Part shown: positions 17,019 through 26,053 of the stretch, piece by piece
Layout of the letters: every line of letters begins with the position of its first letter
Position numbering within the stretch: the first letter of the stretch is position 1
NCBI GenBank assembly: GCA_030550775.1
Contig: JAUQOS010000011.1
Coordinates: forward strand, 1 to 42,293
Direction of reading: 5' to 3'
DNA length: 42,293 nucleotides
Origin: Armatimonadota bacterium
Lineage (GTDB): Bacteria; Armatimonadota; Fimbriimonadia; Fimbriimonadales; GBS-DC
The notes under the pieces: model-generated
The model's database searches: none
What the model saw: only the letters and a program-made list of their open reading frames with translations
Told to the model about the DNA's origin: nothing
Program-made: the position numbers and the translations under genes

Positions 17019-18782
17019 ATGCGACGAGTAGCGTTAATCCTTGGGGTTTGTGGGTTAGTTGCGTTCGCGCTGGCAGACCGCACAAGCGTTTCCATTAGCA
17101 ACCTGCAAGCGCATGTGAAATACCTAGCGTCGCCCGAGCTGGAAGGGCGATTTGCGATTGCCCCCGGCGCCCACAAAGCCGCCGATTATATCGCGCGCAT
17201 TTTTGAGCAGTCGGGCTTGGAGCCAAAGGGTACCAACGGCTACTTCCAAGATTGGGAACTGACGCTGGGGTTCAAGCCGGGCGAGGAGAATTACCTTCGC
17301 CTCACGGGCGGCACGGTATGGGAAGCCCCTGCGGATGCAATCCGCCCCACGAACCAAGCGAGCAACACGCGCGTGGAGGGCGAGCTGGTGTTCGTGGGCT
17401 ACGGGATTTCCGTCCCTGAGGCTGGCTACGATGATTACGCAAATGTGGATGTCAGCGGCAAAATCGCGGTGATGTTGCGCGGCGCGCCCACTTGGGAAGG
17501 CGGAAGCGGAGATATCCAGCGGGCAGCCCGCATTCCCACCAAAGTGCGCAATGCCGTTGAGCGCGGCGCGAAAGGCGTGATTTTGGTAAACCTGCCTGAA
17601 AACGATCGGTTGATGCCTGTAGGCATGCGTGGGCGTGCCCCTGCCACTGAAATCGCGGTGTTGAATGTGCGCACCGCAGTGGGTGATAGGCTGCTGCAAC
17701 CGCTGGGGCTAACTGTGGCGGAAGCCGTCAAGCGAATTCAATCGCAAGGGCAGCCGATTAGCGCGCCGCTGGGCATCACCGCCGAAATGGCAACCTCGTT
17801 GGAGCCAAACCGCGGCATTGCGCGGAATGTGATCGGTTTCATCCCAGGCAGCGACCCCACCCTGCGCGATGAGATTATTGTGATTGGCGCGCACTACGAC
17901 CACTTAGGCTACGGCGAGGTTGGCTCGCTGGCACCCGAGCCAGGCGACATCCACTATGGGGCAGACGATAACGCTTCTGGCACCGCCGCGATTATGGAAC
18001 TGGCGCGCCTGCTGGCACAAAACCGCGAGCGGCTCAAACGCAGCGTGCTGGTGATTGCCTTCTCCGCAGAGGAGGAGGGGCTGCTGGGCGCGGAATACTT
18101 CCTACGCAACCCCACGGTACCCCGCGAAAACATCGTCGCGATGTTGAACTTCGACATGGTGGGGCGTATGACCAACAATCGCGTTTTCATCAGCGGGGTG
18201 GGCACAGCCGCCGAATGGGAATCCATCCTGCGCGCAGCCAACACCGACGGCTTGAACCTGCAGTTGAGCCAATCGGCATCGGGCGGAAGCGACCATATGC
18301 CGTTTATGCGCCGCGAGATACCCGTGCTATTCTTCTTCACGGGAATGCACCCCGACTACCATCGCCCATCGGATACCTGGGACAAAATCAACTACGAGGG
18401 GCAGGCAAAGATTGTGGCGTTGGCGGAGCGCGTGGTGTATGAGATTGCCAGCCGCCCCGAGCGCCTGAAGTTCACGCGCCCACAACAAGCCAACACGCAA
18501 CAGCCTGCACGACGGGGTTTTCGCGTGCGTCTGGGGCTGGTGCCGGGCTACTCGGAAGAGCAAAACGGCGTGCTGTTGGAAGGCGTCTCGCCCAACTCGC
18601 CCGCCGAGAAAGCGGGGCTAAAAGCGGGCGACCGCATTATTATGGTGATGGGGCAGCGCGTGCGCAACATCGAAGAACTCACCAGCCTCTACGAGCGGAT
18701 GGAGCCGGGCAAGCCTGTGGAGGTGATCATCATCCGCGAGGGCAAGGAGTTGCGCCTCCAAATCGTGCCCGAAGCGCCGTAG
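17019..18782 (+). CDS. M28 family metallopeptidase with PA and C-terminal PDZ domains
   Basis: Signal peptide; IGAHYDHLGYGE; GADDNASGTAAIMELARLL; FSAEEEGLLGAEYF; PDZ-like GVSPNSPAEKAGLKAGDRIIMVMG. Confidence 0.88.
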   Translation: MRRVALILGVCGLVAFALADRTSVSISNLQAHVKYLASPELEGRFAIAPGAHKAADYIARIFEQSGLEPKGTNGYFQDWELTLGFKPGEENYLRLTGGTVWEAPADAIRPTNQASNTRVEGELVFVGYGISVPEAGYDDYANVDVSGKIAVMLRGAPTWEGGSGDIQRAARIPTKVRNAVERGAKGVILVNLPENDRLMPVGMRGRAPATEIAVLNVRTAVGDRLLQPLGLTVAEAVKRIQSQGQPISAPLGITAEMATSLEPNRGIARNVIGFIPGSDPTLRDEIIVIGAHYDHLGYGEVGSLAPEPGDIHYGADDNASGTAAIMELARLLAQNRERLKRSVLVIAFSAEEEGLLGAEYFLRNPTVPRENIVAMLNFDMVGRMTNNRVFISGVGTAAEWESILRAANTDGLNLQLSQSASGGSDHMPFMRREIPVLFFFTGMHPDYHRPSDTWDKINYEGQAKIVALAERVVYEIASRPERLKFTRPQQANTQQPARRGFRVRLGLVPGYSEEQNGVLLEGVSPNSPAEKAGLKAGDRIIMVMGQRVRNIEELTSLYERMEPGKPVEVIIIREGKELRLQIVPEAP

Positions 18783-18783
18783 C

Positions 18784-19785
18784 TTAGCCCCACATCAGCC
18801 GCAGCAGCAACGGCTCATAGCGACGGCGCAGCGAGGTATTTGCGTAGCCAATCCAGCCAACGGGGGTGCGGATGTCTAAGGGTGCGCGTAGCGGCTCACC
18901 GTGCAAGTCGGTAATCTGCACCCCCAACTCGTGGGCAATCAGCGCGGTACAGATGTCGTAAGGGTGGCAGGTAAGAGGCATTACCGATACGCCCATCCGC
19001 GTAAACGCCCATGGACGCACATCCGCAACCAGCCGGTCGCGCCCGCTCATCAACTCGAACAGCTGCCCCCCTGTGGAAGCGTACTGGTCTTCGAACACTA
19101 ACGGGTTGATGCTTTCGCCCAGCGCTTGTGCCCAGAACTCGGCTTCCAGCTCCACAATCGCGCGCTTCCCTTCGGGAAACGGCTTCACGAAGGTGGCAAA
19201 ACCGTGCTCCAGCGTCTCGGCGCGGCTGGGGGTAAGCACAGTAGGGTGAATCTCGCCGGTAAGCATGTTGTGCACTTCGGCGTGTGCGCCTTGCCCCCGA
19301 ATCGCCCACACATGGTACGCCAAATATTGCCGAGTGGTAGGCAACTCGGTTTGCATAGCGAGGAGTACATGCTCTAAGGTGGTTTCGCGCCCGAAGTTGG
19401 GGGCGATAGCACTCAGCAGCCACGCGCTGCGCTTGTCGTACATCAGGGGGCGTGTGCCGTCTATCGGGTCAACGATAAGCAAGAACTCGGCGTCGCGCAC
19501 CGAAGTGCCCTCGGGCAACGGATACCAGCCATCCTCGCCGATGCCTTCGGCAATCAACACAAACGGCGCCTCGCGCGCCCACTCGCGACAGAGGTCTATC
19601 AGCAAGGTTTCCAAATGCGTGTCAATCGCGTACTGCGTGTCGCCCCCAGCGTCGTGGCTCACTTGGGCTAGCACGGCGGGGTTCTGCATGCGCATATACC
19701 GATACAGATGGTCGCGCAGGCGCAAGTGCAACTGGCGCAAACGGTTCTGATAAAAGCTCAGGTCGCGGCTGAGCAGCAGGCTCAT
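18784..19785 (-). CDS. Inositol monophosphatase-like family protein
   Basis: LLIVDPIDGTRPLMYDKRSAWLLSAIA. Start moved to MSLLLSRDLSFYQ, 9 nt after a GGTACAAT element. Confidence 0.75.
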   Translation of the reverse strand: MSLLLSRDLSFYQNRLRQLHLRLRDHLYRYMRMQNPAVLAQVSHDAGGDTQYAIDTHLETLLIDLCREWAREAPFVLIAEGIGEDGWYPLPEGTSVRDAEFLLIVDPIDGTRPLMYDKRSAWLLSAIAPNFGRETTLEHVLLAMQTELPTTRQYLAYHVWAIRGQGAHAEVHNMLTGEIHPTVLTPSRAETLEHGFATFVKPFPEGKRAIVELEAEFWAQALGESINPLVFEDQYASTGGQLFELMSGRDRLVADVRPWAFTRMGVSVMPLTCHPYDICTALIAHELGVQITDLHGEPLRAPLDIRTPVGWIGYANTSLRRRYEPLLLRLMWG

Positions 19786-19794
19786 AGCGCGGGG

Positions 19795-19818
19795 ATTGTA
19801 CCTGAAAGCGGGTATAAT
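19795..19818. promoter_or_regulatory. Face-to-face divergent -10 elements: minus GGTACAAT (19795-19800) and plus GGTATAAT (19813-19818)
   Basis: ATTGTACCTGAAAGCGGGTATAAT; start codons at 19785 (-) and 19829 (+). Confidence 0.65.
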
Positions 19819-19828
19819 CGGTTCCAAT

Positions 19829-20962
19829 ATGACCATACATCCGAATGTAGGCGACTACATCAAAATCGATGGTTCCTATGGCGAAGGCGGCGGACAAATC
19901 CTCAGGACAGCGTTAGCCCTATCGATGATTACGGGGCAGCCAGTGGAGTTTTATAATCTGCGTGTGAAGCGCCCTAACCCCGGTTTGCAGCCCCAGCATT
20001 TGACCGCGATTCACGCCGCTGCGACCATCAGCAACGCGCGTGTGGAAGGCGCGTACATCGGCTCGACGGAGCTGCGGTTCGAGCCGAGTGAAGTGGTCGG
20101 CGGCGAGTTTTTGTTTGACGTGGAGGATATTTCTGGGCAAGGCTCGGCAGGCGCGGTGATGTTGGTGGCGCAAACCATCCTGCTGCCCCTTGCGCTCAAA
20201 GGGCAGTCGGCAAAGATTACACTGCTGGGCGGCACGCATGTGGGTTGGAGCCCTGGCACGGACTACATCGAGTTTGTGTATTTGCCTGCGCTGCGCCACT
20301 TTGGCGTGGAAGCGCGGATGGAGACGCTGGAGGCGGGCTTTTATCCGCGCGGAGGCGGGCGCGTGGTGCTGCATGTGCAGCCCGCGCAGCTGCCCCTCAA
20401 GCCGATTGAGTGGCGCGAACGCGGGCGCATCAAGCGCGTGCGCCTGGTGTTCACGATGTCGAACCTGCCTGAGAACATTTTGCGTCGGGGCGACCAAGCT
20501 GCCGAAACGCTTATCGGGCTGATGGGGCTGCAGCCTGAGTTTGTGCACCGCGTGTTGCCCTCGCGCGGGTTTGGGTTGTCGGCAACGCTGGCGGTGGAAG
20601 CCGAACACGGCTATGCGGGCTTCATCCGATTGGGGCGACGCGGCGTCGCCATCGAACAAGTGGTGGAAGAGGCGTGGAACGAGTTCACTGCATGGGCGAA
20701 AACGCGCACCGCAGTAGACTACTTTCTAGCCGACCAGCTGGTGTTGCCCGCCCTATTTGCCGACGGCTCCAGCGCATGGAGCACGCATCGCGCCACCAGC
20801 CACCTGCGCACCCTCTTGTGGCTGGTGCCCCAACTGGTGAAAACAGGCGTGGAGCTGACCCAACTGGCGGAAGGGGGCTACCTCGTGCGTATTCTGCCCG
20901 GCGAGGAGAACATCAACATCGCTGCCAACGGCAAGCCTTCACACATCGACGAAGAAGCGTAG
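19829..20962 (+). CDS. rtcA: RNA 3'-terminal phosphate cyclase
   Basis: IKIDGSYGEGGGQILRTALALSMITGQPVEFYNLRVKRPNPGLQPQHLTAI; GGTHVGWSPGTDYIE. Start ATG 19829. Confidence 0.94.
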   Translation: MTIHPNVGDYIKIDGSYGEGGGQILRTALALSMITGQPVEFYNLRVKRPNPGLQPQHLTAIHAAATISNARVEGAYIGSTELRFEPSEVVGGEFLFDVEDISGQGSAGAVMLVAQTILLPLALKGQSAKITLLGGTHVGWSPGTDYIEFVYLPALRHFGVEARMETLEAGFYPRGGGRVVLHVQPAQLPLKPIEWRERGRIKRVRLVFTMSNLPENILRRGDQAAETLIGLMGLQPEFVHRVLPSRGFGLSATLAVEAEHGYAGFIRLGRRGVAIEQVVEEAWNEFTAWAKTRTAVDYFLADQLVLPALFADGSSAWSTHRATSHLRTLLWLVPQLVKTGVELTQLAEGGYLVRILPGEENINIAANGKPSHIDEEA

Positions 20963-21370
20963 CCGCCACACATCGCCGTCACGTTCAATGCGCAGCCCGT
21001 GATAGGTGACCGACTTCACGGGCGCGCCGTCCCACTCAATCTGTTCGGGCAAAATCGGGCGATAATGTGCCACTGCTTGCAGGTGCCACGCGCCCTCGCG
21101 CTCTTTCACAGACACCTCGCTGTAGCGACTAAATAGCCAGTGATGCACCTCAAATCGGTAAAGCAACTCGTTGAGCCAGCGCACCATCAACATCTCGAGA
21201 TCAGGGGCGTGCAGCTCAATCCTCACTTGCTCGGTTGGCGGATAAGCATCAAGGTCCACCATGAGGTAGAACAACCCTCGCGCGGCGGTTTCAAACAACT
21301 CAGGCAAGCTGCTTGCCTCCACCTCCAGCCCCTTATCTGCCGTGTGCTCTAAGATTTCAAACTTGCCCAT
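20939..21370 (-). CDS. Archease family protein
   Basis: MGKFEILEHTADKGLEVEASSLPELFETAARGLFYLMVD, typical archease N-terminus; WLNELLYRFE. 3' end overlaps rtcA by 24 nt. Confidence 0.9.
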   Translation of the reverse strand: MGKFEILEHTADKGLEVEASSLPELFETAARGLFYLMVDLDAYPPTEQVRIELHAPDLEMLMVRWLNELLYRFEVHHWLFSRYSEVSVKEREGAWHLQAVAHYRPILPEQIEWDGAPVKSVTYHGLRIERDGDVWRLRFFVDV

Positions 21371-21406
21371 TGCCCTAAAAAGTATACCGCGTACAGAACT
21401 GTTTGA

Positions 21407-21505
21407 ACAAACGAACGGCTCCAACCGTTTTCGGGTGTGCCGATGTGCGTAGCGTCAGCGAGACGCCGACGCTCCGCTTAGCCCGCGCAGGCGGGCTTCG
21501 TTTGT
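21407..21505. repeat. Nested palindrome, AGCCCGC-GNAG-GCGGGCT family
   Basis: Outer ACAAACGAA (21407-21415) / TTCGTTTGT (21497-21505). Inner GCGTC-AGCGA-GACGC (21452-21466) and AGCCCGC-GCAG-GCGGGCT (21480-21497). Shares ACAGGAACGGC with the element at 225-349. Confidence 0.75.
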
Positions 21506-21641
21506 ACAGGAACGGCTTCTGCCGTATGTGGGTTTAGGCGATAGGTTCACCAGTGCGAAAACTTCAAACAACACTTCACATACACGCTCTGAGCCCCCTC
21601 GCTCTGCTCGGGGTGACGGGCTTCTCGGCTCCAACCAACCC

Positions 21642-21710
21642 TGTCATTCCGAGCCGCAGGCGAGGAATCCCTAAACCCTTTCTGTCATTCCGAGCCGCAG
21701 GCGAGGAATC
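21642..21710. repeat. Two direct copies of TGTCATTCCGAGCCGCAGGCGAGGAATC
   Basis: Identical 28-mers at 21642-21669 and 21683-21710. Confidence 0.9.
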
Positions 21711-21756
21711 TCGCGCCTTCACAGGCGATAGACAGCAACTTAGATACCCTAGCCTC

Positions 21757-23742
21757 TCAGAACGGCAACACCGATACCGACTTAGCGACCAGCGCCAGTG
21801 CGATGCCAAACATTCCGACCAAGCCCATGCCGCAGAAAAAGCCTGCCAGCAACACAGGCGCGTAGCGCATCCAGTTCTCTTCGCCGTAGCGTTTCTTGAA
21901 GTAGCGGTGCCCCAGCCACGCGCCCAACAACTTGGGCAAAGTAAAGTGTGGCAGCTGCCCCACGCCGCTGACTAAGCCATAGAACAGCAAAATCGGCAGC
22001 TTGAGCGTGTTGAACAACCAAAACAGCCCCAGCCCCGACACAAAACCAATAATGATGCGCGGGATGTTCAGCGCGTTCAGCACCACATCGCGAATCTGGC
22101 TCTGCGGCAGGTTGATTTGCTTCCACACCGCCTCCATCTGCGCGTAGTAGGGCCACATCTTTTGCGCAAATGGGAACAGCGGCGAGGGGATTGGGCTGGC
22201 TTTCCAGAAAAACGCCCAGAACAGAAAACTCGCGATAAAGATCACGGGCAGCATCACCAGTTCGGCTTTGAGAATACTGGTAAACTTCGTGCCCGTTAGC
22301 TCCACCTCGCGGAAGCGTTGGGCTGCCCAACCGTGATCATACAGGGGCAGAGGTGCGTACCAGATGTCCACTTTCGGATAGCGACTGCTGATAATCGCTA
22401 CCTCTTTGATGAACGGCACTGATACGCCTTGCCCTGTCAGCCCAATCATGCGCGCGGAAACATAGCTGTTGAGCGGGCTCCACAGCAAGCCGAAGCCCAC
22501 TACAATCCACAGCGGAAAGTCGGGCACGAGGATGCGACACAGCGCGATGTACGAAACCACCGACACTGCCCACACCGCCAGCGGGATCCACAGCGGCGGG
22601 TCGCCGCGCCCGGGCGGGGGCATAAGCCCGCGCACCTGCAACGAGCGATTCAACCGATACTCGCGCAGCGTGCGCACCACCATGCCCACGCCAATCGCCG
22701 CGACGGCTAACTGCAAGCCCACAATGATCGCCAACCAAAAGTCTAGGTCGGCAGCCAGTTTAGTCTGCAGCGCAGGCGAGTTGGGCTGCCAATTGGGGAT
22801 TAGCCCCGCCCGATACAAGATTGGATTACCCACCACATAGGTCAGCACCGAGCTAATCGCGGCGCCCAGCAAAATGTGGTACGGCAACACAAAGCCCACC
22901 AGCACCTCGCCCAAGTTGATAGAGATACCAACAATCGCCGAGGGCAGCGTCGCCTCCACATTCTGCGTCAGATCCAGAAACGGGATGGGGATGAGCTGCA
23001 AAGCGTTGCCAAACAGCGTGCCTGTGAACACTGGAATGCCCACATAAAACAGCCCAAAGCCCATGCCGATCACTGCGCCTGTGGAGAACACGCCCCAGCG
23101 CCACGACTCCTCACGGCTGCCCGCCTCTGCCAGCGCCAGCGCGCCCGACGCCGCCACAGGCGCCAGCGGAAACGGCAACTTCTCCACATCGGAGGTCATC
23201 CGAAACAGCAGGTAGCCCATGCTCATCCAGCTGGCGCGCCCCAAAATCTCCGTGAGCATCAGCAAAAAGAGGGGCACTGCCCACGCGCTATCAAAGAAAG
23301 TGCGCTCGCGTAGCGCGGGCGAATCGGGCGCAGGTACCGCCCAGCGCGGCACCTGGTCGGCTATCGGCGCAGCAGGCGCCGACTGCACAAAAAACTGATC
23401 CCAAATCTTCCACTGCAACGGTCCGCCCGACAACCCATATAAGCCCATCGCAGTCAGCGACGCTGCAATGTAATAAAGCATGTAAATCTCTTGGCGGCGC
23501 AGGGGCTGCAACGAGCGGCGCATTACCTCGGCAAACAGCACAATCGTGACCCATTCCGCAGCCGCGCCCAATCCAACGCCCGCCACCAGCCCCATATAGA
23601 TGCTGCCGGGCAGCATCACAAACGCCACAAACAAAAGCCCCAAGAAGGTGCGAAAAGTGAACCCCTCTTGGAACTTGTGTTCCTCAGCGGCGACTTCCTC
23701 CGCCGTTTGCCGCGCCCGTAAAAGTTCATCTTGAACCGCCAT
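21757..23742 (-). CDS. Polytopic membrane protein, oligopeptide-transporter (OPT)-like
   Basis: Many TM segments over 661 aa; N-terminal soluble segment followed by FTFRTFLGLLFVAFVMLPGSIYMGLVAG; general OPT-like layout. Confidence 0.55.
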   Translation of the reverse strand: MAVQDELLRARQTAEEVAAEEHKFQEGFTFRTFLGLLFVAFVMLPGSIYMGLVAGVGLGAAAEWVTIVLFAEVMRRSLQPLRRQEIYMLYYIAASLTAMGLYGLSGGPLQWKIWDQFFVQSAPAAPIADQVPRWAVPAPDSPALRERTFFDSAWAVPLFLLMLTEILGRASWMSMGYLLFRMTSDVEKLPFPLAPVAASGALALAEAGSREESWRWGVFSTGAVIGMGFGLFYVGIPVFTGTLFGNALQLIPIPFLDLTQNVEATLPSAIVGISINLGEVLVGFVLPYHILLGAAISSVLTYVVGNPILYRAGLIPNWQPNSPALQTKLAADLDFWLAIIVGLQLAVAAIGVGMVVRTLREYRLNRSLQVRGLMPPPGRGDPPLWIPLAVWAVSVVSYIALCRILVPDFPLWIVVGFGLLWSPLNSYVSARMIGLTGQGVSVPFIKEVAIISSRYPKVDIWYAPLPLYDHGWAAQRFREVELTGTKFTSILKAELVMLPVIFIASFLFWAFFWKASPIPSPLFPFAQKMWPYYAQMEAVWKQINLPQSQIRDVVLNALNIPRIIIGFVSGLGLFWLFNTLKLPILLFYGLVSGVGQLPHFTLPKLLGAWLGHRYFKKRYGEENWMRYAPVLLAGFFCGMGLVGMFGIALALVAKSVSVLPF

Positions 23743-23827
23743 CGGCTACCCAACTTCTGCACAGGAGCACAAGTTCCTGCTATGAAGACCACTCGGGAGC
23801 AAACCCCTTGTGAGGAAACGCACCGTT

Positions 23828-24274
23828 TTACGCCGAAGGCGTGAAGCCGCGTGGGAAATGGCGCAGTCGCATTCCGTGCCACGCATCAAACAGCAGCAAA
23901 AACGCACCCTGCACCACAATCGCCCAACCAAAGCCGTTGAGCATACGGTTCTCAGGCACAGCCACAATCAGCCCCACCCCTACCGCGATGTACAAGGCAT
24001 CAAGCGCGACATTAATCCACAGTAGGCGCAAGAGCTGTCGTATCCAGCCCTCTATGGTGGCAGCATCGGCGTTCTGTTGTGCCTTCTTGCGCACGCCCCT
24101 CAGTGCCAACAGCGCAATCAGCGCATTCACTGCCGCCCACGCTGCCGTCATCCCCCCGAACGCGCGCACCCACTCGCGCGTGGAAAGCGTCATCGGCAGC
24201 CCGACACCCAAGCTCAGCCCCGCCCAAAACAACAGCTGATACATCATCCGCCGCTGATAGTTCAAAAAACTCAT
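23828..24274 (-). CDS. Small four-TM membrane protein
   Basis: MSFLNYQRRMMYQLLFWAGLSLGVGLPM..., four hydrophobic segments. Start at 24274 is supported by GGTAAAAT (24282-24287), which rules out the longer ORF start. Confidence 0.65.
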   Translation of the reverse strand: MSFLNYQRRMMYQLLFWAGLSLGVGLPMTLSTREWVRAFGGMTAAWAAVNALIALLALRGVRKKAQQNADAATIEGWIRQLLRLLWINVALDALYIAVGVGLIVAVPENRMLNGFGWAIVVQGAFLLLFDAWHGMRLRHFPRGFTPSA

Positions 24275-24372
24275 CGCCATTATTTTACCTCTGCTTGGTG
24301 ATGGAGGGCGTTGTGCCGTCACGCTGCGGGAATAGCCTCCCCGATTGTGAAAATAGGTACAATTACCGCGCT

Positions 24373-25464
24373 ATGGCAATCACTGTGCGCGAGGTGCTAC
24401 GCTACCTACACGAAATCGCCCCAACTGATTGGGCGTTTCCGAATGACCCTGTGGGGCTGCAAATCGGCGACCCGTCGCAGCGTGTGGAACGCATCTTGGT
24501 GGCGTTAGATCCCGACCCGCGCACCGTGACGAACGCGCGCTATCGCGACTGCCAACTGCTCATCACGCACCACCCGCTGATTTTCCGCCCAATCAGCCAT
24601 GTGCGCTTCGACGACCCCGTGGGGATGGCTGTGCAAGCACTGTGCGAAGCGAAAATCGCGCTGATTGCGGTGCACACCAACTGGGATGTTGCGCCCGGTG
24701 GCATCAACGACACCTTAGCGGAGCTGGTGGGGCTGCAGGAGATCCGCCCCTTTGGCAAGGGACCCTCGCGCCAACACTACAAACTCGTGGTGTTTACGCC
24801 TACCGAGCACACCGACGCGGTGATTGATGCGATGGCGGATGCGGGTGCGGGTATCATCGGGCTATACCGCCGATGCGCGTTCTACGCGTCCGGCACAGGC
24901 ACCTACGAGCCAATGGAAGGTGCGAACCCCTATCAGGGGCAGGTAGGCAAGCGCGAGCATGCCAAGGAACAGCGGATTGAGATGCTTGTACCCAGCGAGC
25001 GGCTGGAAGCGGTGATTCAAGCGATGCTGCGCGTCCACCCGTATGAGGAAGTTGCCTACGATATCTATCCGCTGCAGGTGCGCGGGGAACATATGCTGGG
25101 GCGCGTGGGCGCACTGCCCAAGCCGATGCTCGCCAGTGAGCTGCGCGAATACCTTGCGGAACGGCTGGGCAACCCCTATGTGCGCGTGTATGGCAAGCCG
25201 AACAAGCTCGTGCGCGTGTTGGCGGTGGTGGGCGGCGCCGGTAGCGAATACCTTGCGGATGCGCAACGCGCTCTTGCCGATGCACTGCTCACAGGCGAGG
25301 TGCGCCACCACCACACTTGGGAAGCGTGGACGCGCGATGTGGTGCTGTTTGAGGGCGGACACGCCGAAACCGAAACGCCGGGCGTCATTCGCTTAGCCGA
25401 GCGCCTCCGAACACTGCTGGCGCCCCACAATGTTGAAGTGTTCGCACAAGGAGGGGATTCCTGA
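24373..25464 (+). CDS. Nif3-like dinuclear metal centre hexameric protein (DUF34/YqfO)
   Basis: LQIGDPSQRVERILVALDPD; LLITHHPLIFRP; AVHTNWDVAPGGINDTLAELVGL; GGAGSEYL; GHAETETPGV. Confidence 0.92.
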   Translation: MAITVREVLRYLHEIAPTDWAFPNDPVGLQIGDPSQRVERILVALDPDPRTVTNARYRDCQLLITHHPLIFRPISHVRFDDPVGMAVQALCEAKIALIAVHTNWDVAPGGINDTLAELVGLQEIRPFGKGPSRQHYKLVVFTPTEHTDAVIDAMADAGAGIIGLYRRCAFYASGTGTYEPMEGANPYQGQVGKREHAKEQRIEMLVPSERLEAVIQAMLRVHPYEEVAYDIYPLQVRGEHMLGRVGALPKPMLASELREYLAERLGNPYVRVYGKPNKLVRVLAVVGGAGSEYLADAQRALADALLTGEVRHHHTWEAWTRDVVLFEGGHAETETPGVIRLAERLRTLLAPHNVEVFAQGGDS

Positions 25465-26051
25465 TGGCATATCGCGTGTTGATTGTCGACGACGAGCCTG
25501 TGATACGGCTGGATTTGCGCACGATGCTGGAGGCAATGGGACATACCGTTGTAGGCGAAGCAGACAACGGCGCCGATGCCCTGCGCTTGGCGCGGGCGCT
25601 GCAACCTGACCTTGTGATTGCCGATATCATGATGCCCGAGATGGACGGGATTGAACTGGCACGCCGATTAGCTCGCGAGCGTATTGCCCCCGTGCTGATT
25701 CTGACCGCCTACAGCGAGCCAGAGATGATTCTGGGGGCAGACAGCGCGGGCGTGCTGGGCTACTTAGTCAAACCGTTTCGAGAGGCAGATCTCGCGCCTG
25801 CAATTCAGATTGCCATCAGCCGCTACCGCGAACTGCGCGCGTTGGAAGCGCAAACGCTCAACCTCGCGCAGGAGATTCAGGCGCGGCGGCGCATCGGGCG
25901 TGCCAAGCGCGTGCTGATGCAGCAGCTGGGGCTGTCCGAAGAGGAAGCCTTCCGCCGCCTCCAACAAACTGCTGAACAGACGGGCAAAACGCTTGCCGAG
26001 GTCGCCGACGCGGTGCTGCTGGCATATCAGGTGCAGCCCGAACCAGAGTGA
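25464..26051 (+). CDS. Response regulator with receiver and ANTAR (RNA-binding antiterminator) domains
   Basis: VLIVDDEPVIRLDLRTMLE..DIMMPEMDGIE..LTAY..YLVKPF; ANTAR signature RAKRVLMQQLGLSEEEAFRRLQQTAEQTGKTLAEVADAVL. ATG overlaps the previous TGA. Confidence 0.9.
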   Translation: MAYRVLIVDDEPVIRLDLRTMLEAMGHTVVGEADNGADALRLARALQPDLVIADIMMPEMDGIELARRLARERIAPVLILTAYSEPEMILGADSAGVLGYLVKPFREADLAPAIQIAISRYRELRALEAQTLNLAQEIQARRRIGRAKRVLMQQLGLSEEEAFRRLQQTAEQTGKTLAEVADAVLLAYQVQPEPE

Positions 26052-26053
26052 AC

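Noticed and set aside
19622-19897. 91-aa minus ORF across the rtcA/IMPase-like divergent promoter
   Set aside because: Crosses promoter elements and sits in an alternative frame of both genes; translation is not protein-like.
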